Source of the DNA: Actinomycetes bacterium
GTDB lineage: Bacteria > Actinomycetota > Actinomycetes > Propionibacteriales > Propionibacteriaceae
Assembly (NCBI GenBank): GCA_030426725.1
Contig: JAUHXZ010000014.1
Span: forward strand, 1 to 48,422
Direction of reading: 5' to 3'
Length of the DNA: 48,422 nucleotides
Below are positions 24,834 through 32,846 of the stretch, piece by piece. The translations under genes were made by a program, and so were the position numbers. Numbering within the stretch: position 1 is the first letter of the stretch; the number at the start of each line of letters is the position of its first letter. The notes below the pieces were generated by a model. It did no database searches, was not told the origin of the DNA, and saw only the letters and a list, made by a program, of their open reading frames with translations.

Positions 24834-25361
24834 TCAGAGGAGACGGGACCTGAGCCAGTCGAGCGACTGACTGAGTTCCGACTCCGGTGCCTGATGAAGG
24901 CTGACGCTGATGCCGAGCTCGTCCGCCTGGAGCGGCTCGAGCGTGTCGAGCTGCGACTGCAGCAGCGACGAGGGCATGAAGTGTTCGCGGGCCTTCATCC
25001 GTTCGGTGATGAGATCGGGATCGCCCTCGAGGTGGATGAACGCGACCTCTCCGCCACCCGAGCGCAGCACGTCGCGGTACGTGCGCTTGAGGGCCGAGCA
25101 AGCCATCACGGTCGAGCGACCCGCTGCCGCCTGGTCCGCCATCCACGTGGCGAGGGCCTCGAGCCATGGGGCCCGGTCCTCGTCCGTGAGCGGCGTTCCC
25201 TGCGACATCTTCTCGACGTTGGAGGCCGGGTGGAAGCTGTCCGCCTCGCAGAACTCGAAGCCGAGCCGGCCCGCGATCAGCGACGCCAGGACGGTCTTGC
25301 CGGAGCCCGACACACCCATGACCACGATGTGCGCGGTGGTCGCCCCACCCTCCGTCGCCAT
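24834..25361 (-). CDS. gntK: Gluconokinase, locus B
   Basis: 175 residues, paralogous to the locus A enzyme. Seen: P-loop VVMGVSGSGKTVLAS, EADSFHPASNVEKMSQGTPL, TDEDRAPWLEAL, MACSALKRTYRDVLRSG and REHFMPSSLLQSQLDTLEPL. All key residues are present. ATG 25361 lies two bases after the gntP stop, so the two are co-transcribed as a compact gluconate uptake-and-phosphorylation unit. Sequence differences from locus A indicate separate origin, not a recent tandem copy. Confidence 0.95.
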   Translation of the reverse strand: MATEGGATTAHIVVMGVSGSGKTVLASLIAGRLGFEFCEADSFHPASNVEKMSQGTPLTDEDRAPWLEALATWMADQAAAGRSTVMACSALKRTYRDVLRSGGGEVAFIHLEGDPDLITERMKAREHFMPSSLLQSQLDTLEPLQADELGISVSLHQAPESELSQSLDWLRSRLL

Positions 25362-25363
25362 GG

Positions 25364-26731
25364 TCACAGCACCAGGCTGAGAGCGAAGGCGAACACGAAG
25401 CCGATGCCGCCGAGCAGCGTCTCCATGACGGTCCAGGTCTTCAGGGTGGTCTTCTCGTCCATGCCGAGGAAGCGACCGACCAGCCAGAAGCCCGAGTCGT
25501 TGACGTGGGACAGCACCGTCGCACCACACGCGATCGCGATGACGATGAGCGCCAGGTCGAACTGGGACAGCCCCGACGTGGCCGCGACGGTCGGTGCCAT
25601 GAGGCCCGCGGTCGTGGTCAGCGCGACGGTCGCGGAGCCTTGGGCGACGCGGAGGATGGTCGCGATGACGAACGCCGCAACGATCACGGGCAGGCCGGTC
25701 GCCGCGAGCGAGTCGGAGAGCGCCGTGCCGATGCCGGAGGCGCGCAGGACGCCACCGAACATGCCACCTGCACCGGTGATGAGGATGATCGGCGCCACCG
25801 GTCCGATCGCGCTACCGACGATCTTCTCCACGTCGGCGAGGGTCCGGCGACCGCGGGTGAGGATCGCCATCGCGTACAGCGTGGTGATGAGCAGGGCGAC
25901 CGGGGTCTGGCCGACGAGCACCAGTGCCTGGACCACAACGTTGTCCTCGCCCACGTTGCCGTTCTTGATCAGCGTGGAGAGGCCGGTGTTGAGGAAGATG
26001 AGTACCAGCGGCAGCAGCAGTACCGACAGCACGGTGCCGAAGCCGGGACGGTCCTCGGGTGCGGTCTCGTCGGTTCCGAGCAGGGCGGGCACCGGGAGGT
26101 CGAACTTGCGTCCGGCCCACTTGGAGTACAGGTAGGAGCCCAGGTACCAGGTCGGGATCGCGAGGACCAGACCGACGATGAGTGTCAGGCCGATGTCGGC
26201 GCCGAGCAGCTGAGCCGCGGCGACGGGGCCCGGGTGCGGAGGCACGAAGGCGTGCATGACGGCGAACGCGCCTGCGGCCGGAAGCGCGTAGAGGAGCACC
26301 GAGCCGCCGAGTCGGCGAGCGACCGAGAAGATGATCGGCAGCATCACGATGAGTCCGGCGTCGAAGAAGATCGGGAAGCCGAACAGGAGCGAGGCGACGC
26401 CGAGCGCGAGCGGTGCGCGCGACTCGCCGAACCGGGCGATGAGGGTGTCCGCAAGGACCTGGGCGCCGCCGGTGACTTCGAGCAGGCGTCCGATCATCGC
26501 GCCGAGGCCGACGAGCAGCGCAACGGCCGCCAACGTGCTACCGAATCCGCCGAGCATGGTGGGAACAACCTCGGTCAGCGGGATCCGCGTCGCGAGAGCA
26601 GTGAGCAGGCTGACGAGCACCAATGCGATGAACGCGTGCAGCTTGAGCTTGATGATGAGGAACAGCAACACACCCACCGCGGCGGCGGCGATGAGCAGCA
26701 AGGGAACGGTGCCGAGAACTGGGTCGACCAC
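25364..26731 (-). CDS. gntP: Gluconate:H+ symporter, GntP family
   Basis: About 455-residue inner-membrane permease with 12 or more hydrophobic helices. Family features: TMLGGFGSTLAAVALLVGLG, FGFPIFFDAGLIVMLPI, HAFVPPHPGPVAAAQLLGAD, ITGAGGMFGGVL, and ATVLSHVNDSGFWLVGRFLG. Start: GTG 26731 lies five bases after AAGGAGG; an ATG at 26755 would put that ribosome site inside the gene and adds a KKKK tail. This is the only intact gluconate permease here and may serve both gluconokinases. A TTGACA-like -35 lies upstream on the minus strand near 26805-26810. Confidence 0.93.
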   Translation of the reverse strand: MVDPVLGTVPLLLIAAAAVGVLLFLIIKLKLHAFIALVLVSLLTALATRIPLTEVVPTMLGGFGSTLAAVALLVGLGAMIGRLLEVTGGAQVLADTLIARFGESRAPLALGVASLLFGFPIFFDAGLIVMLPIIFSVARRLGGSVLLYALPAAGAFAVMHAFVPPHPGPVAAAQLLGADIGLTLIVGLVLAIPTWYLGSYLYSKWAGRKFDLPVPALLGTDETAPEDRPGFGTVLSVLLLPLVLIFLNTGLSTLIKNGNVGEDNVVVQALVLVGQTPVALLITTLYAMAILTRGRRTLADVEKIVGSAIGPVAPIILITGAGGMFGGVLRASGIGTALSDSLAATGLPVIVAAFVIATILRVAQGSATVALTTTAGLMAPTVAATSGLSQFDLALIVIAIACGATVLSHVNDSGFWLVGRFLGMDEKTTLKTWTVMETLLGGIGFVFAFALSLVL

Positions 26732-26839
26732 GTCAGCCTCCTTCTTCTTCTTCATTGAATCGAATGGCGATGCTCACATTAACGCTAAAAAGAGTACCTG
26801 TCAAATGATAGAGACTCAACATGGGTGTCTACGTATGAC

Positions 26840-26903
26840 GCGAGCCGAGGGCTTCGCGGTGGTCGTCGCCGTTGAGGCCGGTGGCGACCAAGCACGCTGA
26901 AGA
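26840..26903 (-). mobile_element. IS256/mutator-family transposase fragment
   Basis: The minus strand encodes LVATGLNGDDHREALG (26844-26891), matching the catalytic-domain segment (V-x-x-A-x-G-V-x-x-x-G-x-R-E-V-L-G) of IS256-type transposases. Nothing else of the element and no terminal inverted repeats are recognisable. Confidence 0.5.
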
Positions 26904-26912
26904 TCTGCTGCC

Positions 26913-26966
26913 ACGCTCCGAGGGCAGTTCGGCGGCCACGCCGTGGTGGGGAACGATCGGGTCTGA
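26913..26966 (+). pseudogene. 6-phosphogluconate dehydrogenase C-terminal fragment
   Basis: The plus strand encodes LRGQFGGHAVV then a stop a few codons later. LRGQFGGH is the C-terminal signature of short-type Gnd, also seen in the intact gnd here (LRGQFGGHNVV). The surrounding codons are out of frame, so this is debris of a second gnd copy. Confidence 0.55.
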
Positions 26967-27097
26967 AGGGTCCCGGTTTCACCACGCGCGAGGCCGCCGG
27001 GAGTATCCTTGATGTAGGCATCGTGTCCGGCAGACCGACAGATGACCGCATCACCCGCCTGCCTTGTCGAACACCTCAATGAGGAGGGAGTCCGGTC

Positions 27098-28168
27098 ATG
27101 CGGACGAAGCGGGTACGTACATGGCTCATGGGGTCGGTGGCACTTCTCACTGGAGTCGCGGCCGGGCTCGGGGCGGTCACGCCGGTGACGGCGGCGCCGA
27201 AGCCCAAGGTGGAGATCACTGCCACGGTGGTGTCCGGGACGTCCGAGACGACGATGCTGGAGAGTCCGGCGCCCGGGCAGGTCTACTTCGACCAGCACGT
27301 GGTCCTCAACGTCGAAGGCACGTTCGGCAAGAGGGCATTGGAGGGCACGCTGGACTACAACATTCGGGTGTTGCTGCCGGGCGAGGGACTCGAGGCGGAG
27401 TTCCTCAACGCCGTGACACAGAACCCGACGACATTCACGTCGAACCTCGGTGATCTGGACGGGGACGATGCGTGGTTCGCCGTGCCGATCATCGGCTTCG
27501 AGTGCTTGTCCGACACCATCACCGGCTGCGCTGACCACAATGCCGTGGTGCTGGCCATCGGGCCCGGAACCGGTGACTTCCAGAAGCTGGGCAGGAACGA
27601 ACTGTGGACCATGCGGGTCGCCCACAGCTCCATCGACGGTGTCGTCACTCCCGGCAGCGAGATGACCGGAGGAGTCGGACTGGGATTCAAGTACTGCAAC
27701 ACCGGCACCTCAACCACGACGGGCCCCGACGGTGATGGCATCTACTGGACGTCGACCGAGCTCGAGATGTCGTCGGCGGCGTGCTTCGACCCGGAGACCG
27801 ACAAGCTGATCCCGCAGAACACCGTCCCCGGTGGGGCGTTCACGATCGACTACGCCTACGGCTGGTCGGCAGAGCCACCTGTTGAGGAGGACCCGGACGC
27901 GGTCATCACGCTGACGCCCGGCAGCACGGCCAGCATGTCCAGCGCGCCGGGAACGATGACTGGTGTGGTGGCGTCGGCTCATCACCTCGGCATGGAGGCC
28001 ATCTTCCTCGGCGGCTCCTGGGGGGAGACCACCGGCTGGTTCGCGCCGTACTCCTACGCCCTGTTGCGTACCGGGAACTTCGTGGACACCTTCACCGGCG
28101 ACTACCCGGCCGGCACGGCGACGTTCGGTCCGGGCAGCATGCTGCTCGGGATCCTGGCCGTCTACTGA
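27098..28168 (+). CDS. Secreted protein of unknown function
   Basis: 356 residues with a signal peptide (basic MRTKRVRTW, hydrophobic core to about residue 28, cleavage near VTAA-PK). The mature protein is rich in Gly/Thr/Ser with beta-strand character and contains four Cys (ECLSDTITGCADH; KYCNTG; AACFDPE), suggesting two disulfides formed outside the cell. The C-terminus AVITLTPGSTASM to the end may be a separate beta domain. GAGGAGGGAG precedes ATG 27098. No family recognised. It stands alone after the gluconate region. Confidence 0.7.
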   Translation: MRTKRVRTWLMGSVALLTGVAAGLGAVTPVTAAPKPKVEITATVVSGTSETTMLESPAPGQVYFDQHVVLNVEGTFGKRALEGTLDYNIRVLLPGEGLEAEFLNAVTQNPTTFTSNLGDLDGDDAWFAVPIIGFECLSDTITGCADHNAVVLAIGPGTGDFQKLGRNELWTMRVAHSSIDGVVTPGSEMTGGVGLGFKYCNTGTSTTTGPDGDGIYWTSTELEMSSAACFDPETDKLIPQNTVPGGAFTIDYAYGWSAEPPVEEDPDAVITLTPGSTASMSSAPGTMTGVVASAHHLGMEAIFLGGSWGETTGWFAPYSYALLRTGNFVDTFTGDYPAGTATFGPGSMLLGILAVY

Positions 28169-28307
28169 GGGGTCTTAGGGTCAACTCGCGCCGTCGTTCA
28201 CGTCCTGTTCACTTTCATGGGGGCAGCGCAGGGTGGTCACAGCGACCGCACAGACTTCTCCGGCGGAATTGGGGCATCAACGTAGCAACCGCCGCCGAGG
28301 AGTCACC

Positions 28308-28886
28308 TTGACCACCACCGCCCTGCTCTACCTGGCCAATGTGGCCGCCATCCTGATCCTGGCCCTCGGGCTCTACTTTCCCCGCCACGGCCGTCGTGAC
28401 CTGGTCGTCGCCTACATGGGCGTCAACCTCGGGATCATGGCAGTCAGCTCGGTTCTTCTCTCCACCGCAGTGGGGGCGGGCCTCGGCCTCGGGCTCTTCG
28501 GCGTGCTGTCGATCATCCGGCTCCGCTCCGATGAGCTGGCCCAACACGAGATCGCCTACTACTTCAGCGCCCTGGCACTCGGCCTGCTCAGCGGTCTCGG
28601 TGCCGAGCCTGTGATGGCACTCACGCTCATGGCCGTCGTCCTCGTTTCGATGTTCGTCGCCGATCACCCCGCCCTCCTGCGCGGCCACAAGCGCGAGGTC
28701 GTCGTGGTGGACCGCGCGATCGCCGACAGCGAGGCCCTCGTGAACTACCTCGAGAGCCGCCTCGACGGCAAGGTCAGGCACCTCACCGTCCAGCGCCTCG
28801 ACCTCGTCAACGACACCACGACGGTGGACGTCCGCTACCGCTCGGTCACCGGCGCCCGCCCCCTCGAGATGGTGGACGCCCGATGA
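28308..28886 (+). CDS. DUF4956 membrane protein
   Basis: 192-residue integral membrane protein with about five hydrophobic helices and the family signature LFGVLSIIRLRSDELAQHEI followed by AYYFSALALGLLSGLG; a soluble C-terminal domain follows. TTG 28308 is chosen because GAGGAG (28297-28302) lies five bases upstream; a GTG at 28233 has none. Its stop overlaps the VTC-domain gene (28883), so the two are translationally coupled. DUF4956 proteins are regularly linked with VTC-domain proteins; the function of the pair is not established. Confidence 0.85.
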   Translation: MTTTALLYLANVAAILILALGLYFPRHGRRDLVVAYMGVNLGIMAVSSVLLSTAVGAGLGLGLFGVLSIIRLRSDELAQHEIAYYFSALALGLLSGLGAEPVMALTLMAVVLVSMFVADHPALLRGHKREVVVVDRAIADSEALVNYLESRLDGKVRHLTVQRLDLVNDTTTVDVRYRSVTGARPLEMVDAR

Positions 28887-29638
28887 GCACCACGCATCTG
28901 GGGGACCTGGACTCCGTGACCCTCGACGAGCTCAACGAGACCGCAGCCCTTCTCACGCGCGTCGACCGCAAGTACGTCCTCGCCGGCACCGCCGCTGCGG
29001 AGGTCCTCGCGGACCTGCCCGCCGATACCCGGGCGCTTGAGATCGACGGGAGCCGCTCATTCCGCTACCACTCCACCTACTTCGACACCCCCGACCTCGC
29101 GGCGTACATGGGGACGGCCCGACGTCGCCGCCGCCGGTACAAGGTGCGCAGCCGGGCCTACGTCGATACCGGGTCGCGGTTCCTCGAGGTCAAGACCCGT
29201 CGCGGCGGCTCGACCGTCAAGCGGCGCGCACCGTGGGAGGGCTCGGCCGACCTGCTCGAGGACACCGGCCTCGGTTTCGTCGACGACGTCCTGGCCGAGG
29301 ACGCCATCCGACTCTCGGGCCACCTCGATCCCGTGCTGGACGTCGACTACCTGCGCACCACTCTCCTCCTGCCGGGGGGCGGCGCCCGCGCCACCATCGA
29401 CAGCCGGCTCGCCTGGCACGACCGGGCCACAGGCCGCAGCCGCCGCGCCCTGGACCTGGTGATCGTCGAGACGAAGTCCGGTGCCGGCCCCTCGGCGGCG
29501 GACCGGGTGCTGTGGCGCCACGGTCACCGGCCGGTCGCCATCTCCAAGTACGCCACCGGGCTCGCCTCACTGCGGCCCGAACTGCCTCGCAACCGCTGGC
29601 ACCGGCTCCTCACCCGGACCGAGCTCGCGGCGTCCTGA
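28883..29638 (+). CDS. VTC-domain protein (polyphosphate polymerase-like)
   Basis: 251 residues with the triphosphate-tunnel fold of VTC domains: LLTRVDRKYVL, FRYHSTYFDTPDLAAYM, RRRRRYKVRSRAYVD, FLEVKTRRG, DYLRTTLL and AISKYATG supply the basic and acidic tunnel residues that bind polyphosphate and metal. Overlaps the DUF4956 gene by four bases. In eukaryotes VTC domains make polyphosphate; for bacterial members of this cluster the activity is inferred. Confidence 0.88.
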   Translation: MSTTHLGDLDSVTLDELNETAALLTRVDRKYVLAGTAAAEVLADLPADTRALEIDGSRSFRYHSTYFDTPDLAAYMGTARRRRRRYKVRSRAYVDTGSRFLEVKTRRGGSTVKRRAPWEGSADLLEDTGLGFVDDVLAEDAIRLSGHLDPVLDVDYLRTTLLLPGGGARATIDSRLAWHDRATGRSRRALDLVIVETKSGAGPSAADRVLWRHGHRPVAISKYATGLASLRPELPRNRWHRLLTRTELAAS

Positions 29639-29670
29639 CCCCCAAGACTCCACACGGAAGACCCACCCAC

Positions 29671-31299
29671 ATGAACCCCAAGAAGCTCCTGACCAGCCTC
29701 TCCTCGCTCGCCGTCGGCGTCCTCCTCGTCGGCTGCACCGCCGCAGGGGCCGCGTCGTCGGCCGACGGCACCACCTCCACCGGCGCCACGACGACGACCA
29801 CCGACAGCGGCTCCACCACGACCACCTCCGCGGAGGCCGCGCTGGCCCTCGAGGACGCCCGGGCGGCGAACGCCACCCCGGACGAGGCCGACACCTCGTA
29901 CGACGCGAGCTCCGCCGTGACCATCACGCTCAGCGGCGACACCGCGACCGCGGACGGCGACGGCGTAACCGTCGACGGCAACACCGTCGTCATCACCGCC
30001 GGCGGGACCTACATCCTCTCCGGCTCGCTGGACGGGCAGGTGGTCATCAACTCGGCGTCCGACGACGAGGTGAAGCTCGTCCTGGCCGGCGCCGAGATCA
30101 CCTCGAGCACCACGGCCGCGATCAACTTCGCCGACGCCGGCGAGGCAGTCGTCGTCCTCGCCGACGGCACCGACAACACCCTCACGGACGCGCCCAGCTA
30201 CACGGACACCAGCGACGAGGCACCCGGCGCCGCGCTGTACTCCAAGGCCGACCTCACCATCGGCGGCAGCGGCACCCTCACCGTCGTCGGGCAGAGCCAG
30301 GACGGGATCGCCAGCGCCGACGGGCTGGTGATCTCCAGCGGCACGATCAACGTGACCGCCGCCGACGACGGCATCCGGGGCAAGGACCACCTCGCCATCA
30401 CCGACGGCACGATCACCATCAACGCCCAGGGCGACGCTCTGAAATCCACCAACGAGGAGGAGTCCGAGTCCGGGTTCATCGACATCTCGGGCGGCACCCT
30501 CGACCTCACCTCTGGCACCGACGGGCTGGACGCGGCGACCGACGTCATCATCTCCGACGGCGCCATCACCATCAACGCCGGCGACGACGGCATTCACTCC
30601 GAGTACTCGCTGGTCATCGCCGGCGGCGAGATCACCGTCACCGAATCGTACGAGGGCCTCGAGTCGCGGTACATCTCCATCGCGGGCGGGACCATCGGCG
30701 TCACCTCGAGCGACGACGGCCTCAACGTGTCCGCAGGGACCTCCTCCACCTCCACCCGGGAGCCGGGCGGCGGGATGGGGGCGACCATCGACGGGACCGT
30801 GGTCGTCAGCGGCGGCACGCTCACCATCGACGCCGACGGCGACGGGTTCGACTCGAACGGCTCCGCGGAGATCACCGGCGGCACTGTCATCGTCAACGGC
30901 CCTCTCGACAACGGCAACGGCGCGCTCGACGTCAACGGAAGCTTCGAGATCAGCGGCGGAACTCTACTGGCCGTCGGCTCCTCCGGGATGGCCGAGACCC
31001 CCGACGCCTCATCGACGCAGAGCTTCGTCCAGGCGACCGTCACGGGCTCCGCCGGCTCCACGCTGACCATCAGCGACGGGTCCACCGTCCTCGCGGAGTT
31101 CTCCGCGACGAAGTCCTTCTCGAACGTCGTCTACTCGGGGGAGGGGCTCACGGGCGGCACCGAGTACACCGTGACCGTGGACGGGCAGTCGAGCACGGTC
31201 ACCGCCGGAACCGCCACGGCCGGCGCCATGGGAGGTGCCCCAGGCAGCGGCAACACGGGCGACCTCGGTGGCCGCCCCGGCGGGGGTCCGCGCGGCTGA
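29671..31299 (+). CDS. Lipoprotein with repeated beta-helix carbohydrate-binding domain (DUF4353-like)
   Basis: 542-residue surface lipoprotein: signal MNPKKLLTSLSSLAVG with lipobox LLVGC, a Thr/Ser linker, then a right-handed beta-helix made of many SGGT-I-I/SDGTITI-type rungs (for example ISSGTINVTAADDGIRGKDH; ISDGAITINAGDDGIHSEYS). It resembles Cthe_2159-like polysaccharide-binding proteins. The Gly-rich tail GRPGGGPRG is unusual. Follows the VTC gene by 32 bases, so the three form an operon; such sets often include CotH, which is absent here. ATG 29671 chosen at the lipoprotein signal; the frame is open far upstream as a shadow. Confidence 0.82.
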   Translation: MNPKKLLTSLSSLAVGVLLVGCTAAGAASSADGTTSTGATTTTTDSGSTTTTSAEAALALEDARAANATPDEADTSYDASSAVTITLSGDTATADGDGVTVDGNTVVITAGGTYILSGSLDGQVVINSASDDEVKLVLAGAEITSSTTAAINFADAGEAVVVLADGTDNTLTDAPSYTDTSDEAPGAALYSKADLTIGGSGTLTVVGQSQDGIASADGLVISSGTINVTAADDGIRGKDHLAITDGTITINAQGDALKSTNEEESESGFIDISGGTLDLTSGTDGLDAATDVIISDGAITINAGDDGIHSEYSLVIAGGEITVTESYEGLESRYISIAGGTIGVTSSDDGLNVSAGTSSTSTREPGGGMGATIDGTVVVSGGTLTIDADGDGFDSNGSAEITGGTVIVNGPLDNGNGALDVNGSFEISGGTLLAVGSSGMAETPDASSTQSFVQATVTGSAGSTLTISDGSTVLAEFSATKSFSNVVYSGEGLTGGTEYTVTVDGQSSTVTAGTATAGAMGGAPGSGNTGDLGGRPGGGPRG

Positions 31300-31354
31300 C
31301 TGGGAGCGCTCGCGTCTGAGAAGCGATCGTGCCCCGGCGGTGAGCCGATCGCGG

Positions 31355-32530
31355 TCACGCTGGCAGGTCAGCGACGAAGTCGGCAATCAGGTTGAGGTTG
31401 GCCCGCTCCAGCGACCACCCGGATCCTCCGTGGTCTCCCACGAGGGGGTCCGCCGTGACCGCGATCACCATGTGGACCTCCGGCACGACGGCGATCTGCT
31501 GCCCGCCGTGGCCCCACGCGAGGTAGTAGGTGTGGGGGCCGGCGTCGATGATCCACCACTGGTAGCCGTAGGCGGTGCGACCGAAGTTGCGCCCGACGGC
31601 TGAGTCCCAGGCATCCTCGGTGTAGGGGGTCCAGGAGTCCTCGATCCACGCCGCCGGAACAACCTGCACGTCGCCGACGGCGCCCCGGTCGAGGTACAAC
31701 TGGCCGAACTTCGCCATGTCACGAGCCCGCAGATGCAGCTCTCCGGCCCCCCAGCGGTAGCCGTCCCAGTCCTGGGTCCAGGCGCCCGGCTGGATACCAG
31801 CGGGCGCGAACAGTTCCTCGTTCGCGAAGTCGAGCAGGTCCGTGTCACATGCCTTCGACACGATCACCGACAACAGGTGGGACGACAGGTTGCTGTAGTC
31901 GTGCCCGCTTCCCGGGTCGCGGACCAGAGGGACCGCGACCAGCCCCATGCTGTCCGGAAGGAACCCCTGGTAGAGCAGCTCCATCAGCTCCTCGGACTCC
32001 TCCTCCCACTGGTAGCCGGCCCGGTGCTGCAGCAACTGCCCGATCGTGATGTCGTTCTTCCGGGGGTCGTCGAGCTGATCGGAGAGCTCCGGGAAGTAGG
32101 TCATCATCGGCTCATCCACCCCGGGAAGACAGCCCTTCTCTACAGCGATCCCGACCAGGGCCCCGGTGATGCTCTTCGTCGCCGACTGAATCAACGCCTG
32201 TTGATCGGGCGACCCGTCGTGGAAGTACTCCTCGCCCACCAGATAGCCGTCCTTGACCACCAGCAGGCTTCTGATCGACTCGAGGCTCCCGGCGCGCCAG
32301 TACACCTCGGCCAGCAGATCGGGGTCGAGCTCCTGTGCCTGGGGAGTCGAGACCTCCCAGCCCGCGCCCCGGGTCGCGGGGGAGTAGTCGACGCTAGCGA
32401 GTTCCTCGGGCGTCGGATCCGGTTCGCCGCAGGCCCCCAGGGAGCCAACAGCGAGCAAGGCCGCCACGAGGACACTGAACGTCGAAGATGGCCGTCGGAG
32501 TGGAAGACGCGACGTGGATGGCCCGACCAA
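31355..32530 (-). CDS. Beta-lactamase-fold serine hydrolase, lipoprotein
   Basis: 391 residues. Lipobox LGAC (Cys34) predicts a membrane-anchored exported protein. Serine hydrolase motifs of the class C/DD-peptidase fold: SATK (Ser116, Lys119), YSN, and HGG (in WGHGGQQIAVV) in place of KTG. Family members include esterases, D-aminopeptidases and penicillin-binding proteins; this one has no sign of being a true beta-lactamase. TTG 32530 follows GAGGAGG by eight bases. Convergent with the lipoprotein operon. Confidence 0.88.
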   Translation of the reverse strand: MVGPSTSRLPLRRPSSTFSVLVAALLAVGSLGACGEPDPTPEELASVDYSPATRGAGWEVSTPQAQELDPDLLAEVYWRAGSLESIRSLLVVKDGYLVGEEYFHDGSPDQQALIQSATKSITGALVGIAVEKGCLPGVDEPMMTYFPELSDQLDDPRKNDITIGQLLQHRAGYQWEEESEELMELLYQGFLPDSMGLVAVPLVRDPGSGHDYSNLSSHLLSVIVSKACDTDLLDFANEELFAPAGIQPGAWTQDWDGYRWGAGELHLRARDMAKFGQLYLDRGAVGDVQVVPAAWIEDSWTPYTEDAWDSAVGRNFGRTAYGYQWWIIDAGPHTYYLAWGHGGQQIAVVPEVHMVIAVTADPLVGDHGGSGWSLERANLNLIADFVADLPA

Positions 32531-32712
32531 CCTGATCGCCTCCTCACGATCGCCACGCGGGCACCGATGACCGCACTCTCCACGCTATCCCGAGAACTGG
32601 AGACCCTCGACGTCTTGGTGGAATCCCGCGTACGACTCTTGGGGAGGTGGCCCCACAGGAAGCTCGGCGCCCCCGTCCGCAGCCTCTCTGAGTCAAGACG
32701 CAACCAGCTAAA

Positions 32713-32732
32713 CCAACATAAACACATGTTGG
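32713..32732. promoter_or_regulatory. Perfect inverted repeat CCAACAT-6-ATGTTGG upstream of mtlA
   Basis: Arms at 32713-32719 and 32726-32732 with spacer AAACAC. A similar sequence (CAACACAA...CACATGTGG) lies between ptsI and the DeoR gene, pointing to one regulator for both. Confidence 0.6.
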
Positions 32733-32748
32733 ATCTATAGGTATTTAC

Positions 32749-32777
32749 TTGACATTGAGTTGGGTTTGTCGCAGGAT
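32749..32777 (+). promoter_or_regulatory. Putative mtlA promoter
   Basis: TTGACA at 32749-32754 and CAGGAT 17 bases later make a plausible sigma-A-type promoter, directly downstream of the inverted repeat and about 70 bp before the start codon. Confidence 0.4.
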
Positions 32778-32846
32778 GGGGCTCGTGGACGAGAGTCCAC
32801 CCGCGATACGCATAGGGGCGCACCGCGGCCAACAACGGGAGTAGAC

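Larger units (their letters stand above)
26732..27097. other. Intergenic region with transposase and gnd debris
   Basis: About 366 bp between gntP and the secreted-protein gene. It contains the gntP control region, a short IS256-type transposase fragment (minus strand) and a short gnd C-terminal fragment (plus strand). No intact gene. Confidence 0.55.

Noticed and set aside
19862..26731. KDPG aldolase (eda) expected beside edd
   Set aside because: No aldolase-like sequence was found on either strand; it must be elsewhere in the genome.
31355..32530. Antibiotic-resistance beta-lactamase
   Set aside because: It has S-x-x-K and Y-S-N but HGG in place of KTG and a lipoprotein anchor; the family is broad and mostly not resistance enzymes.
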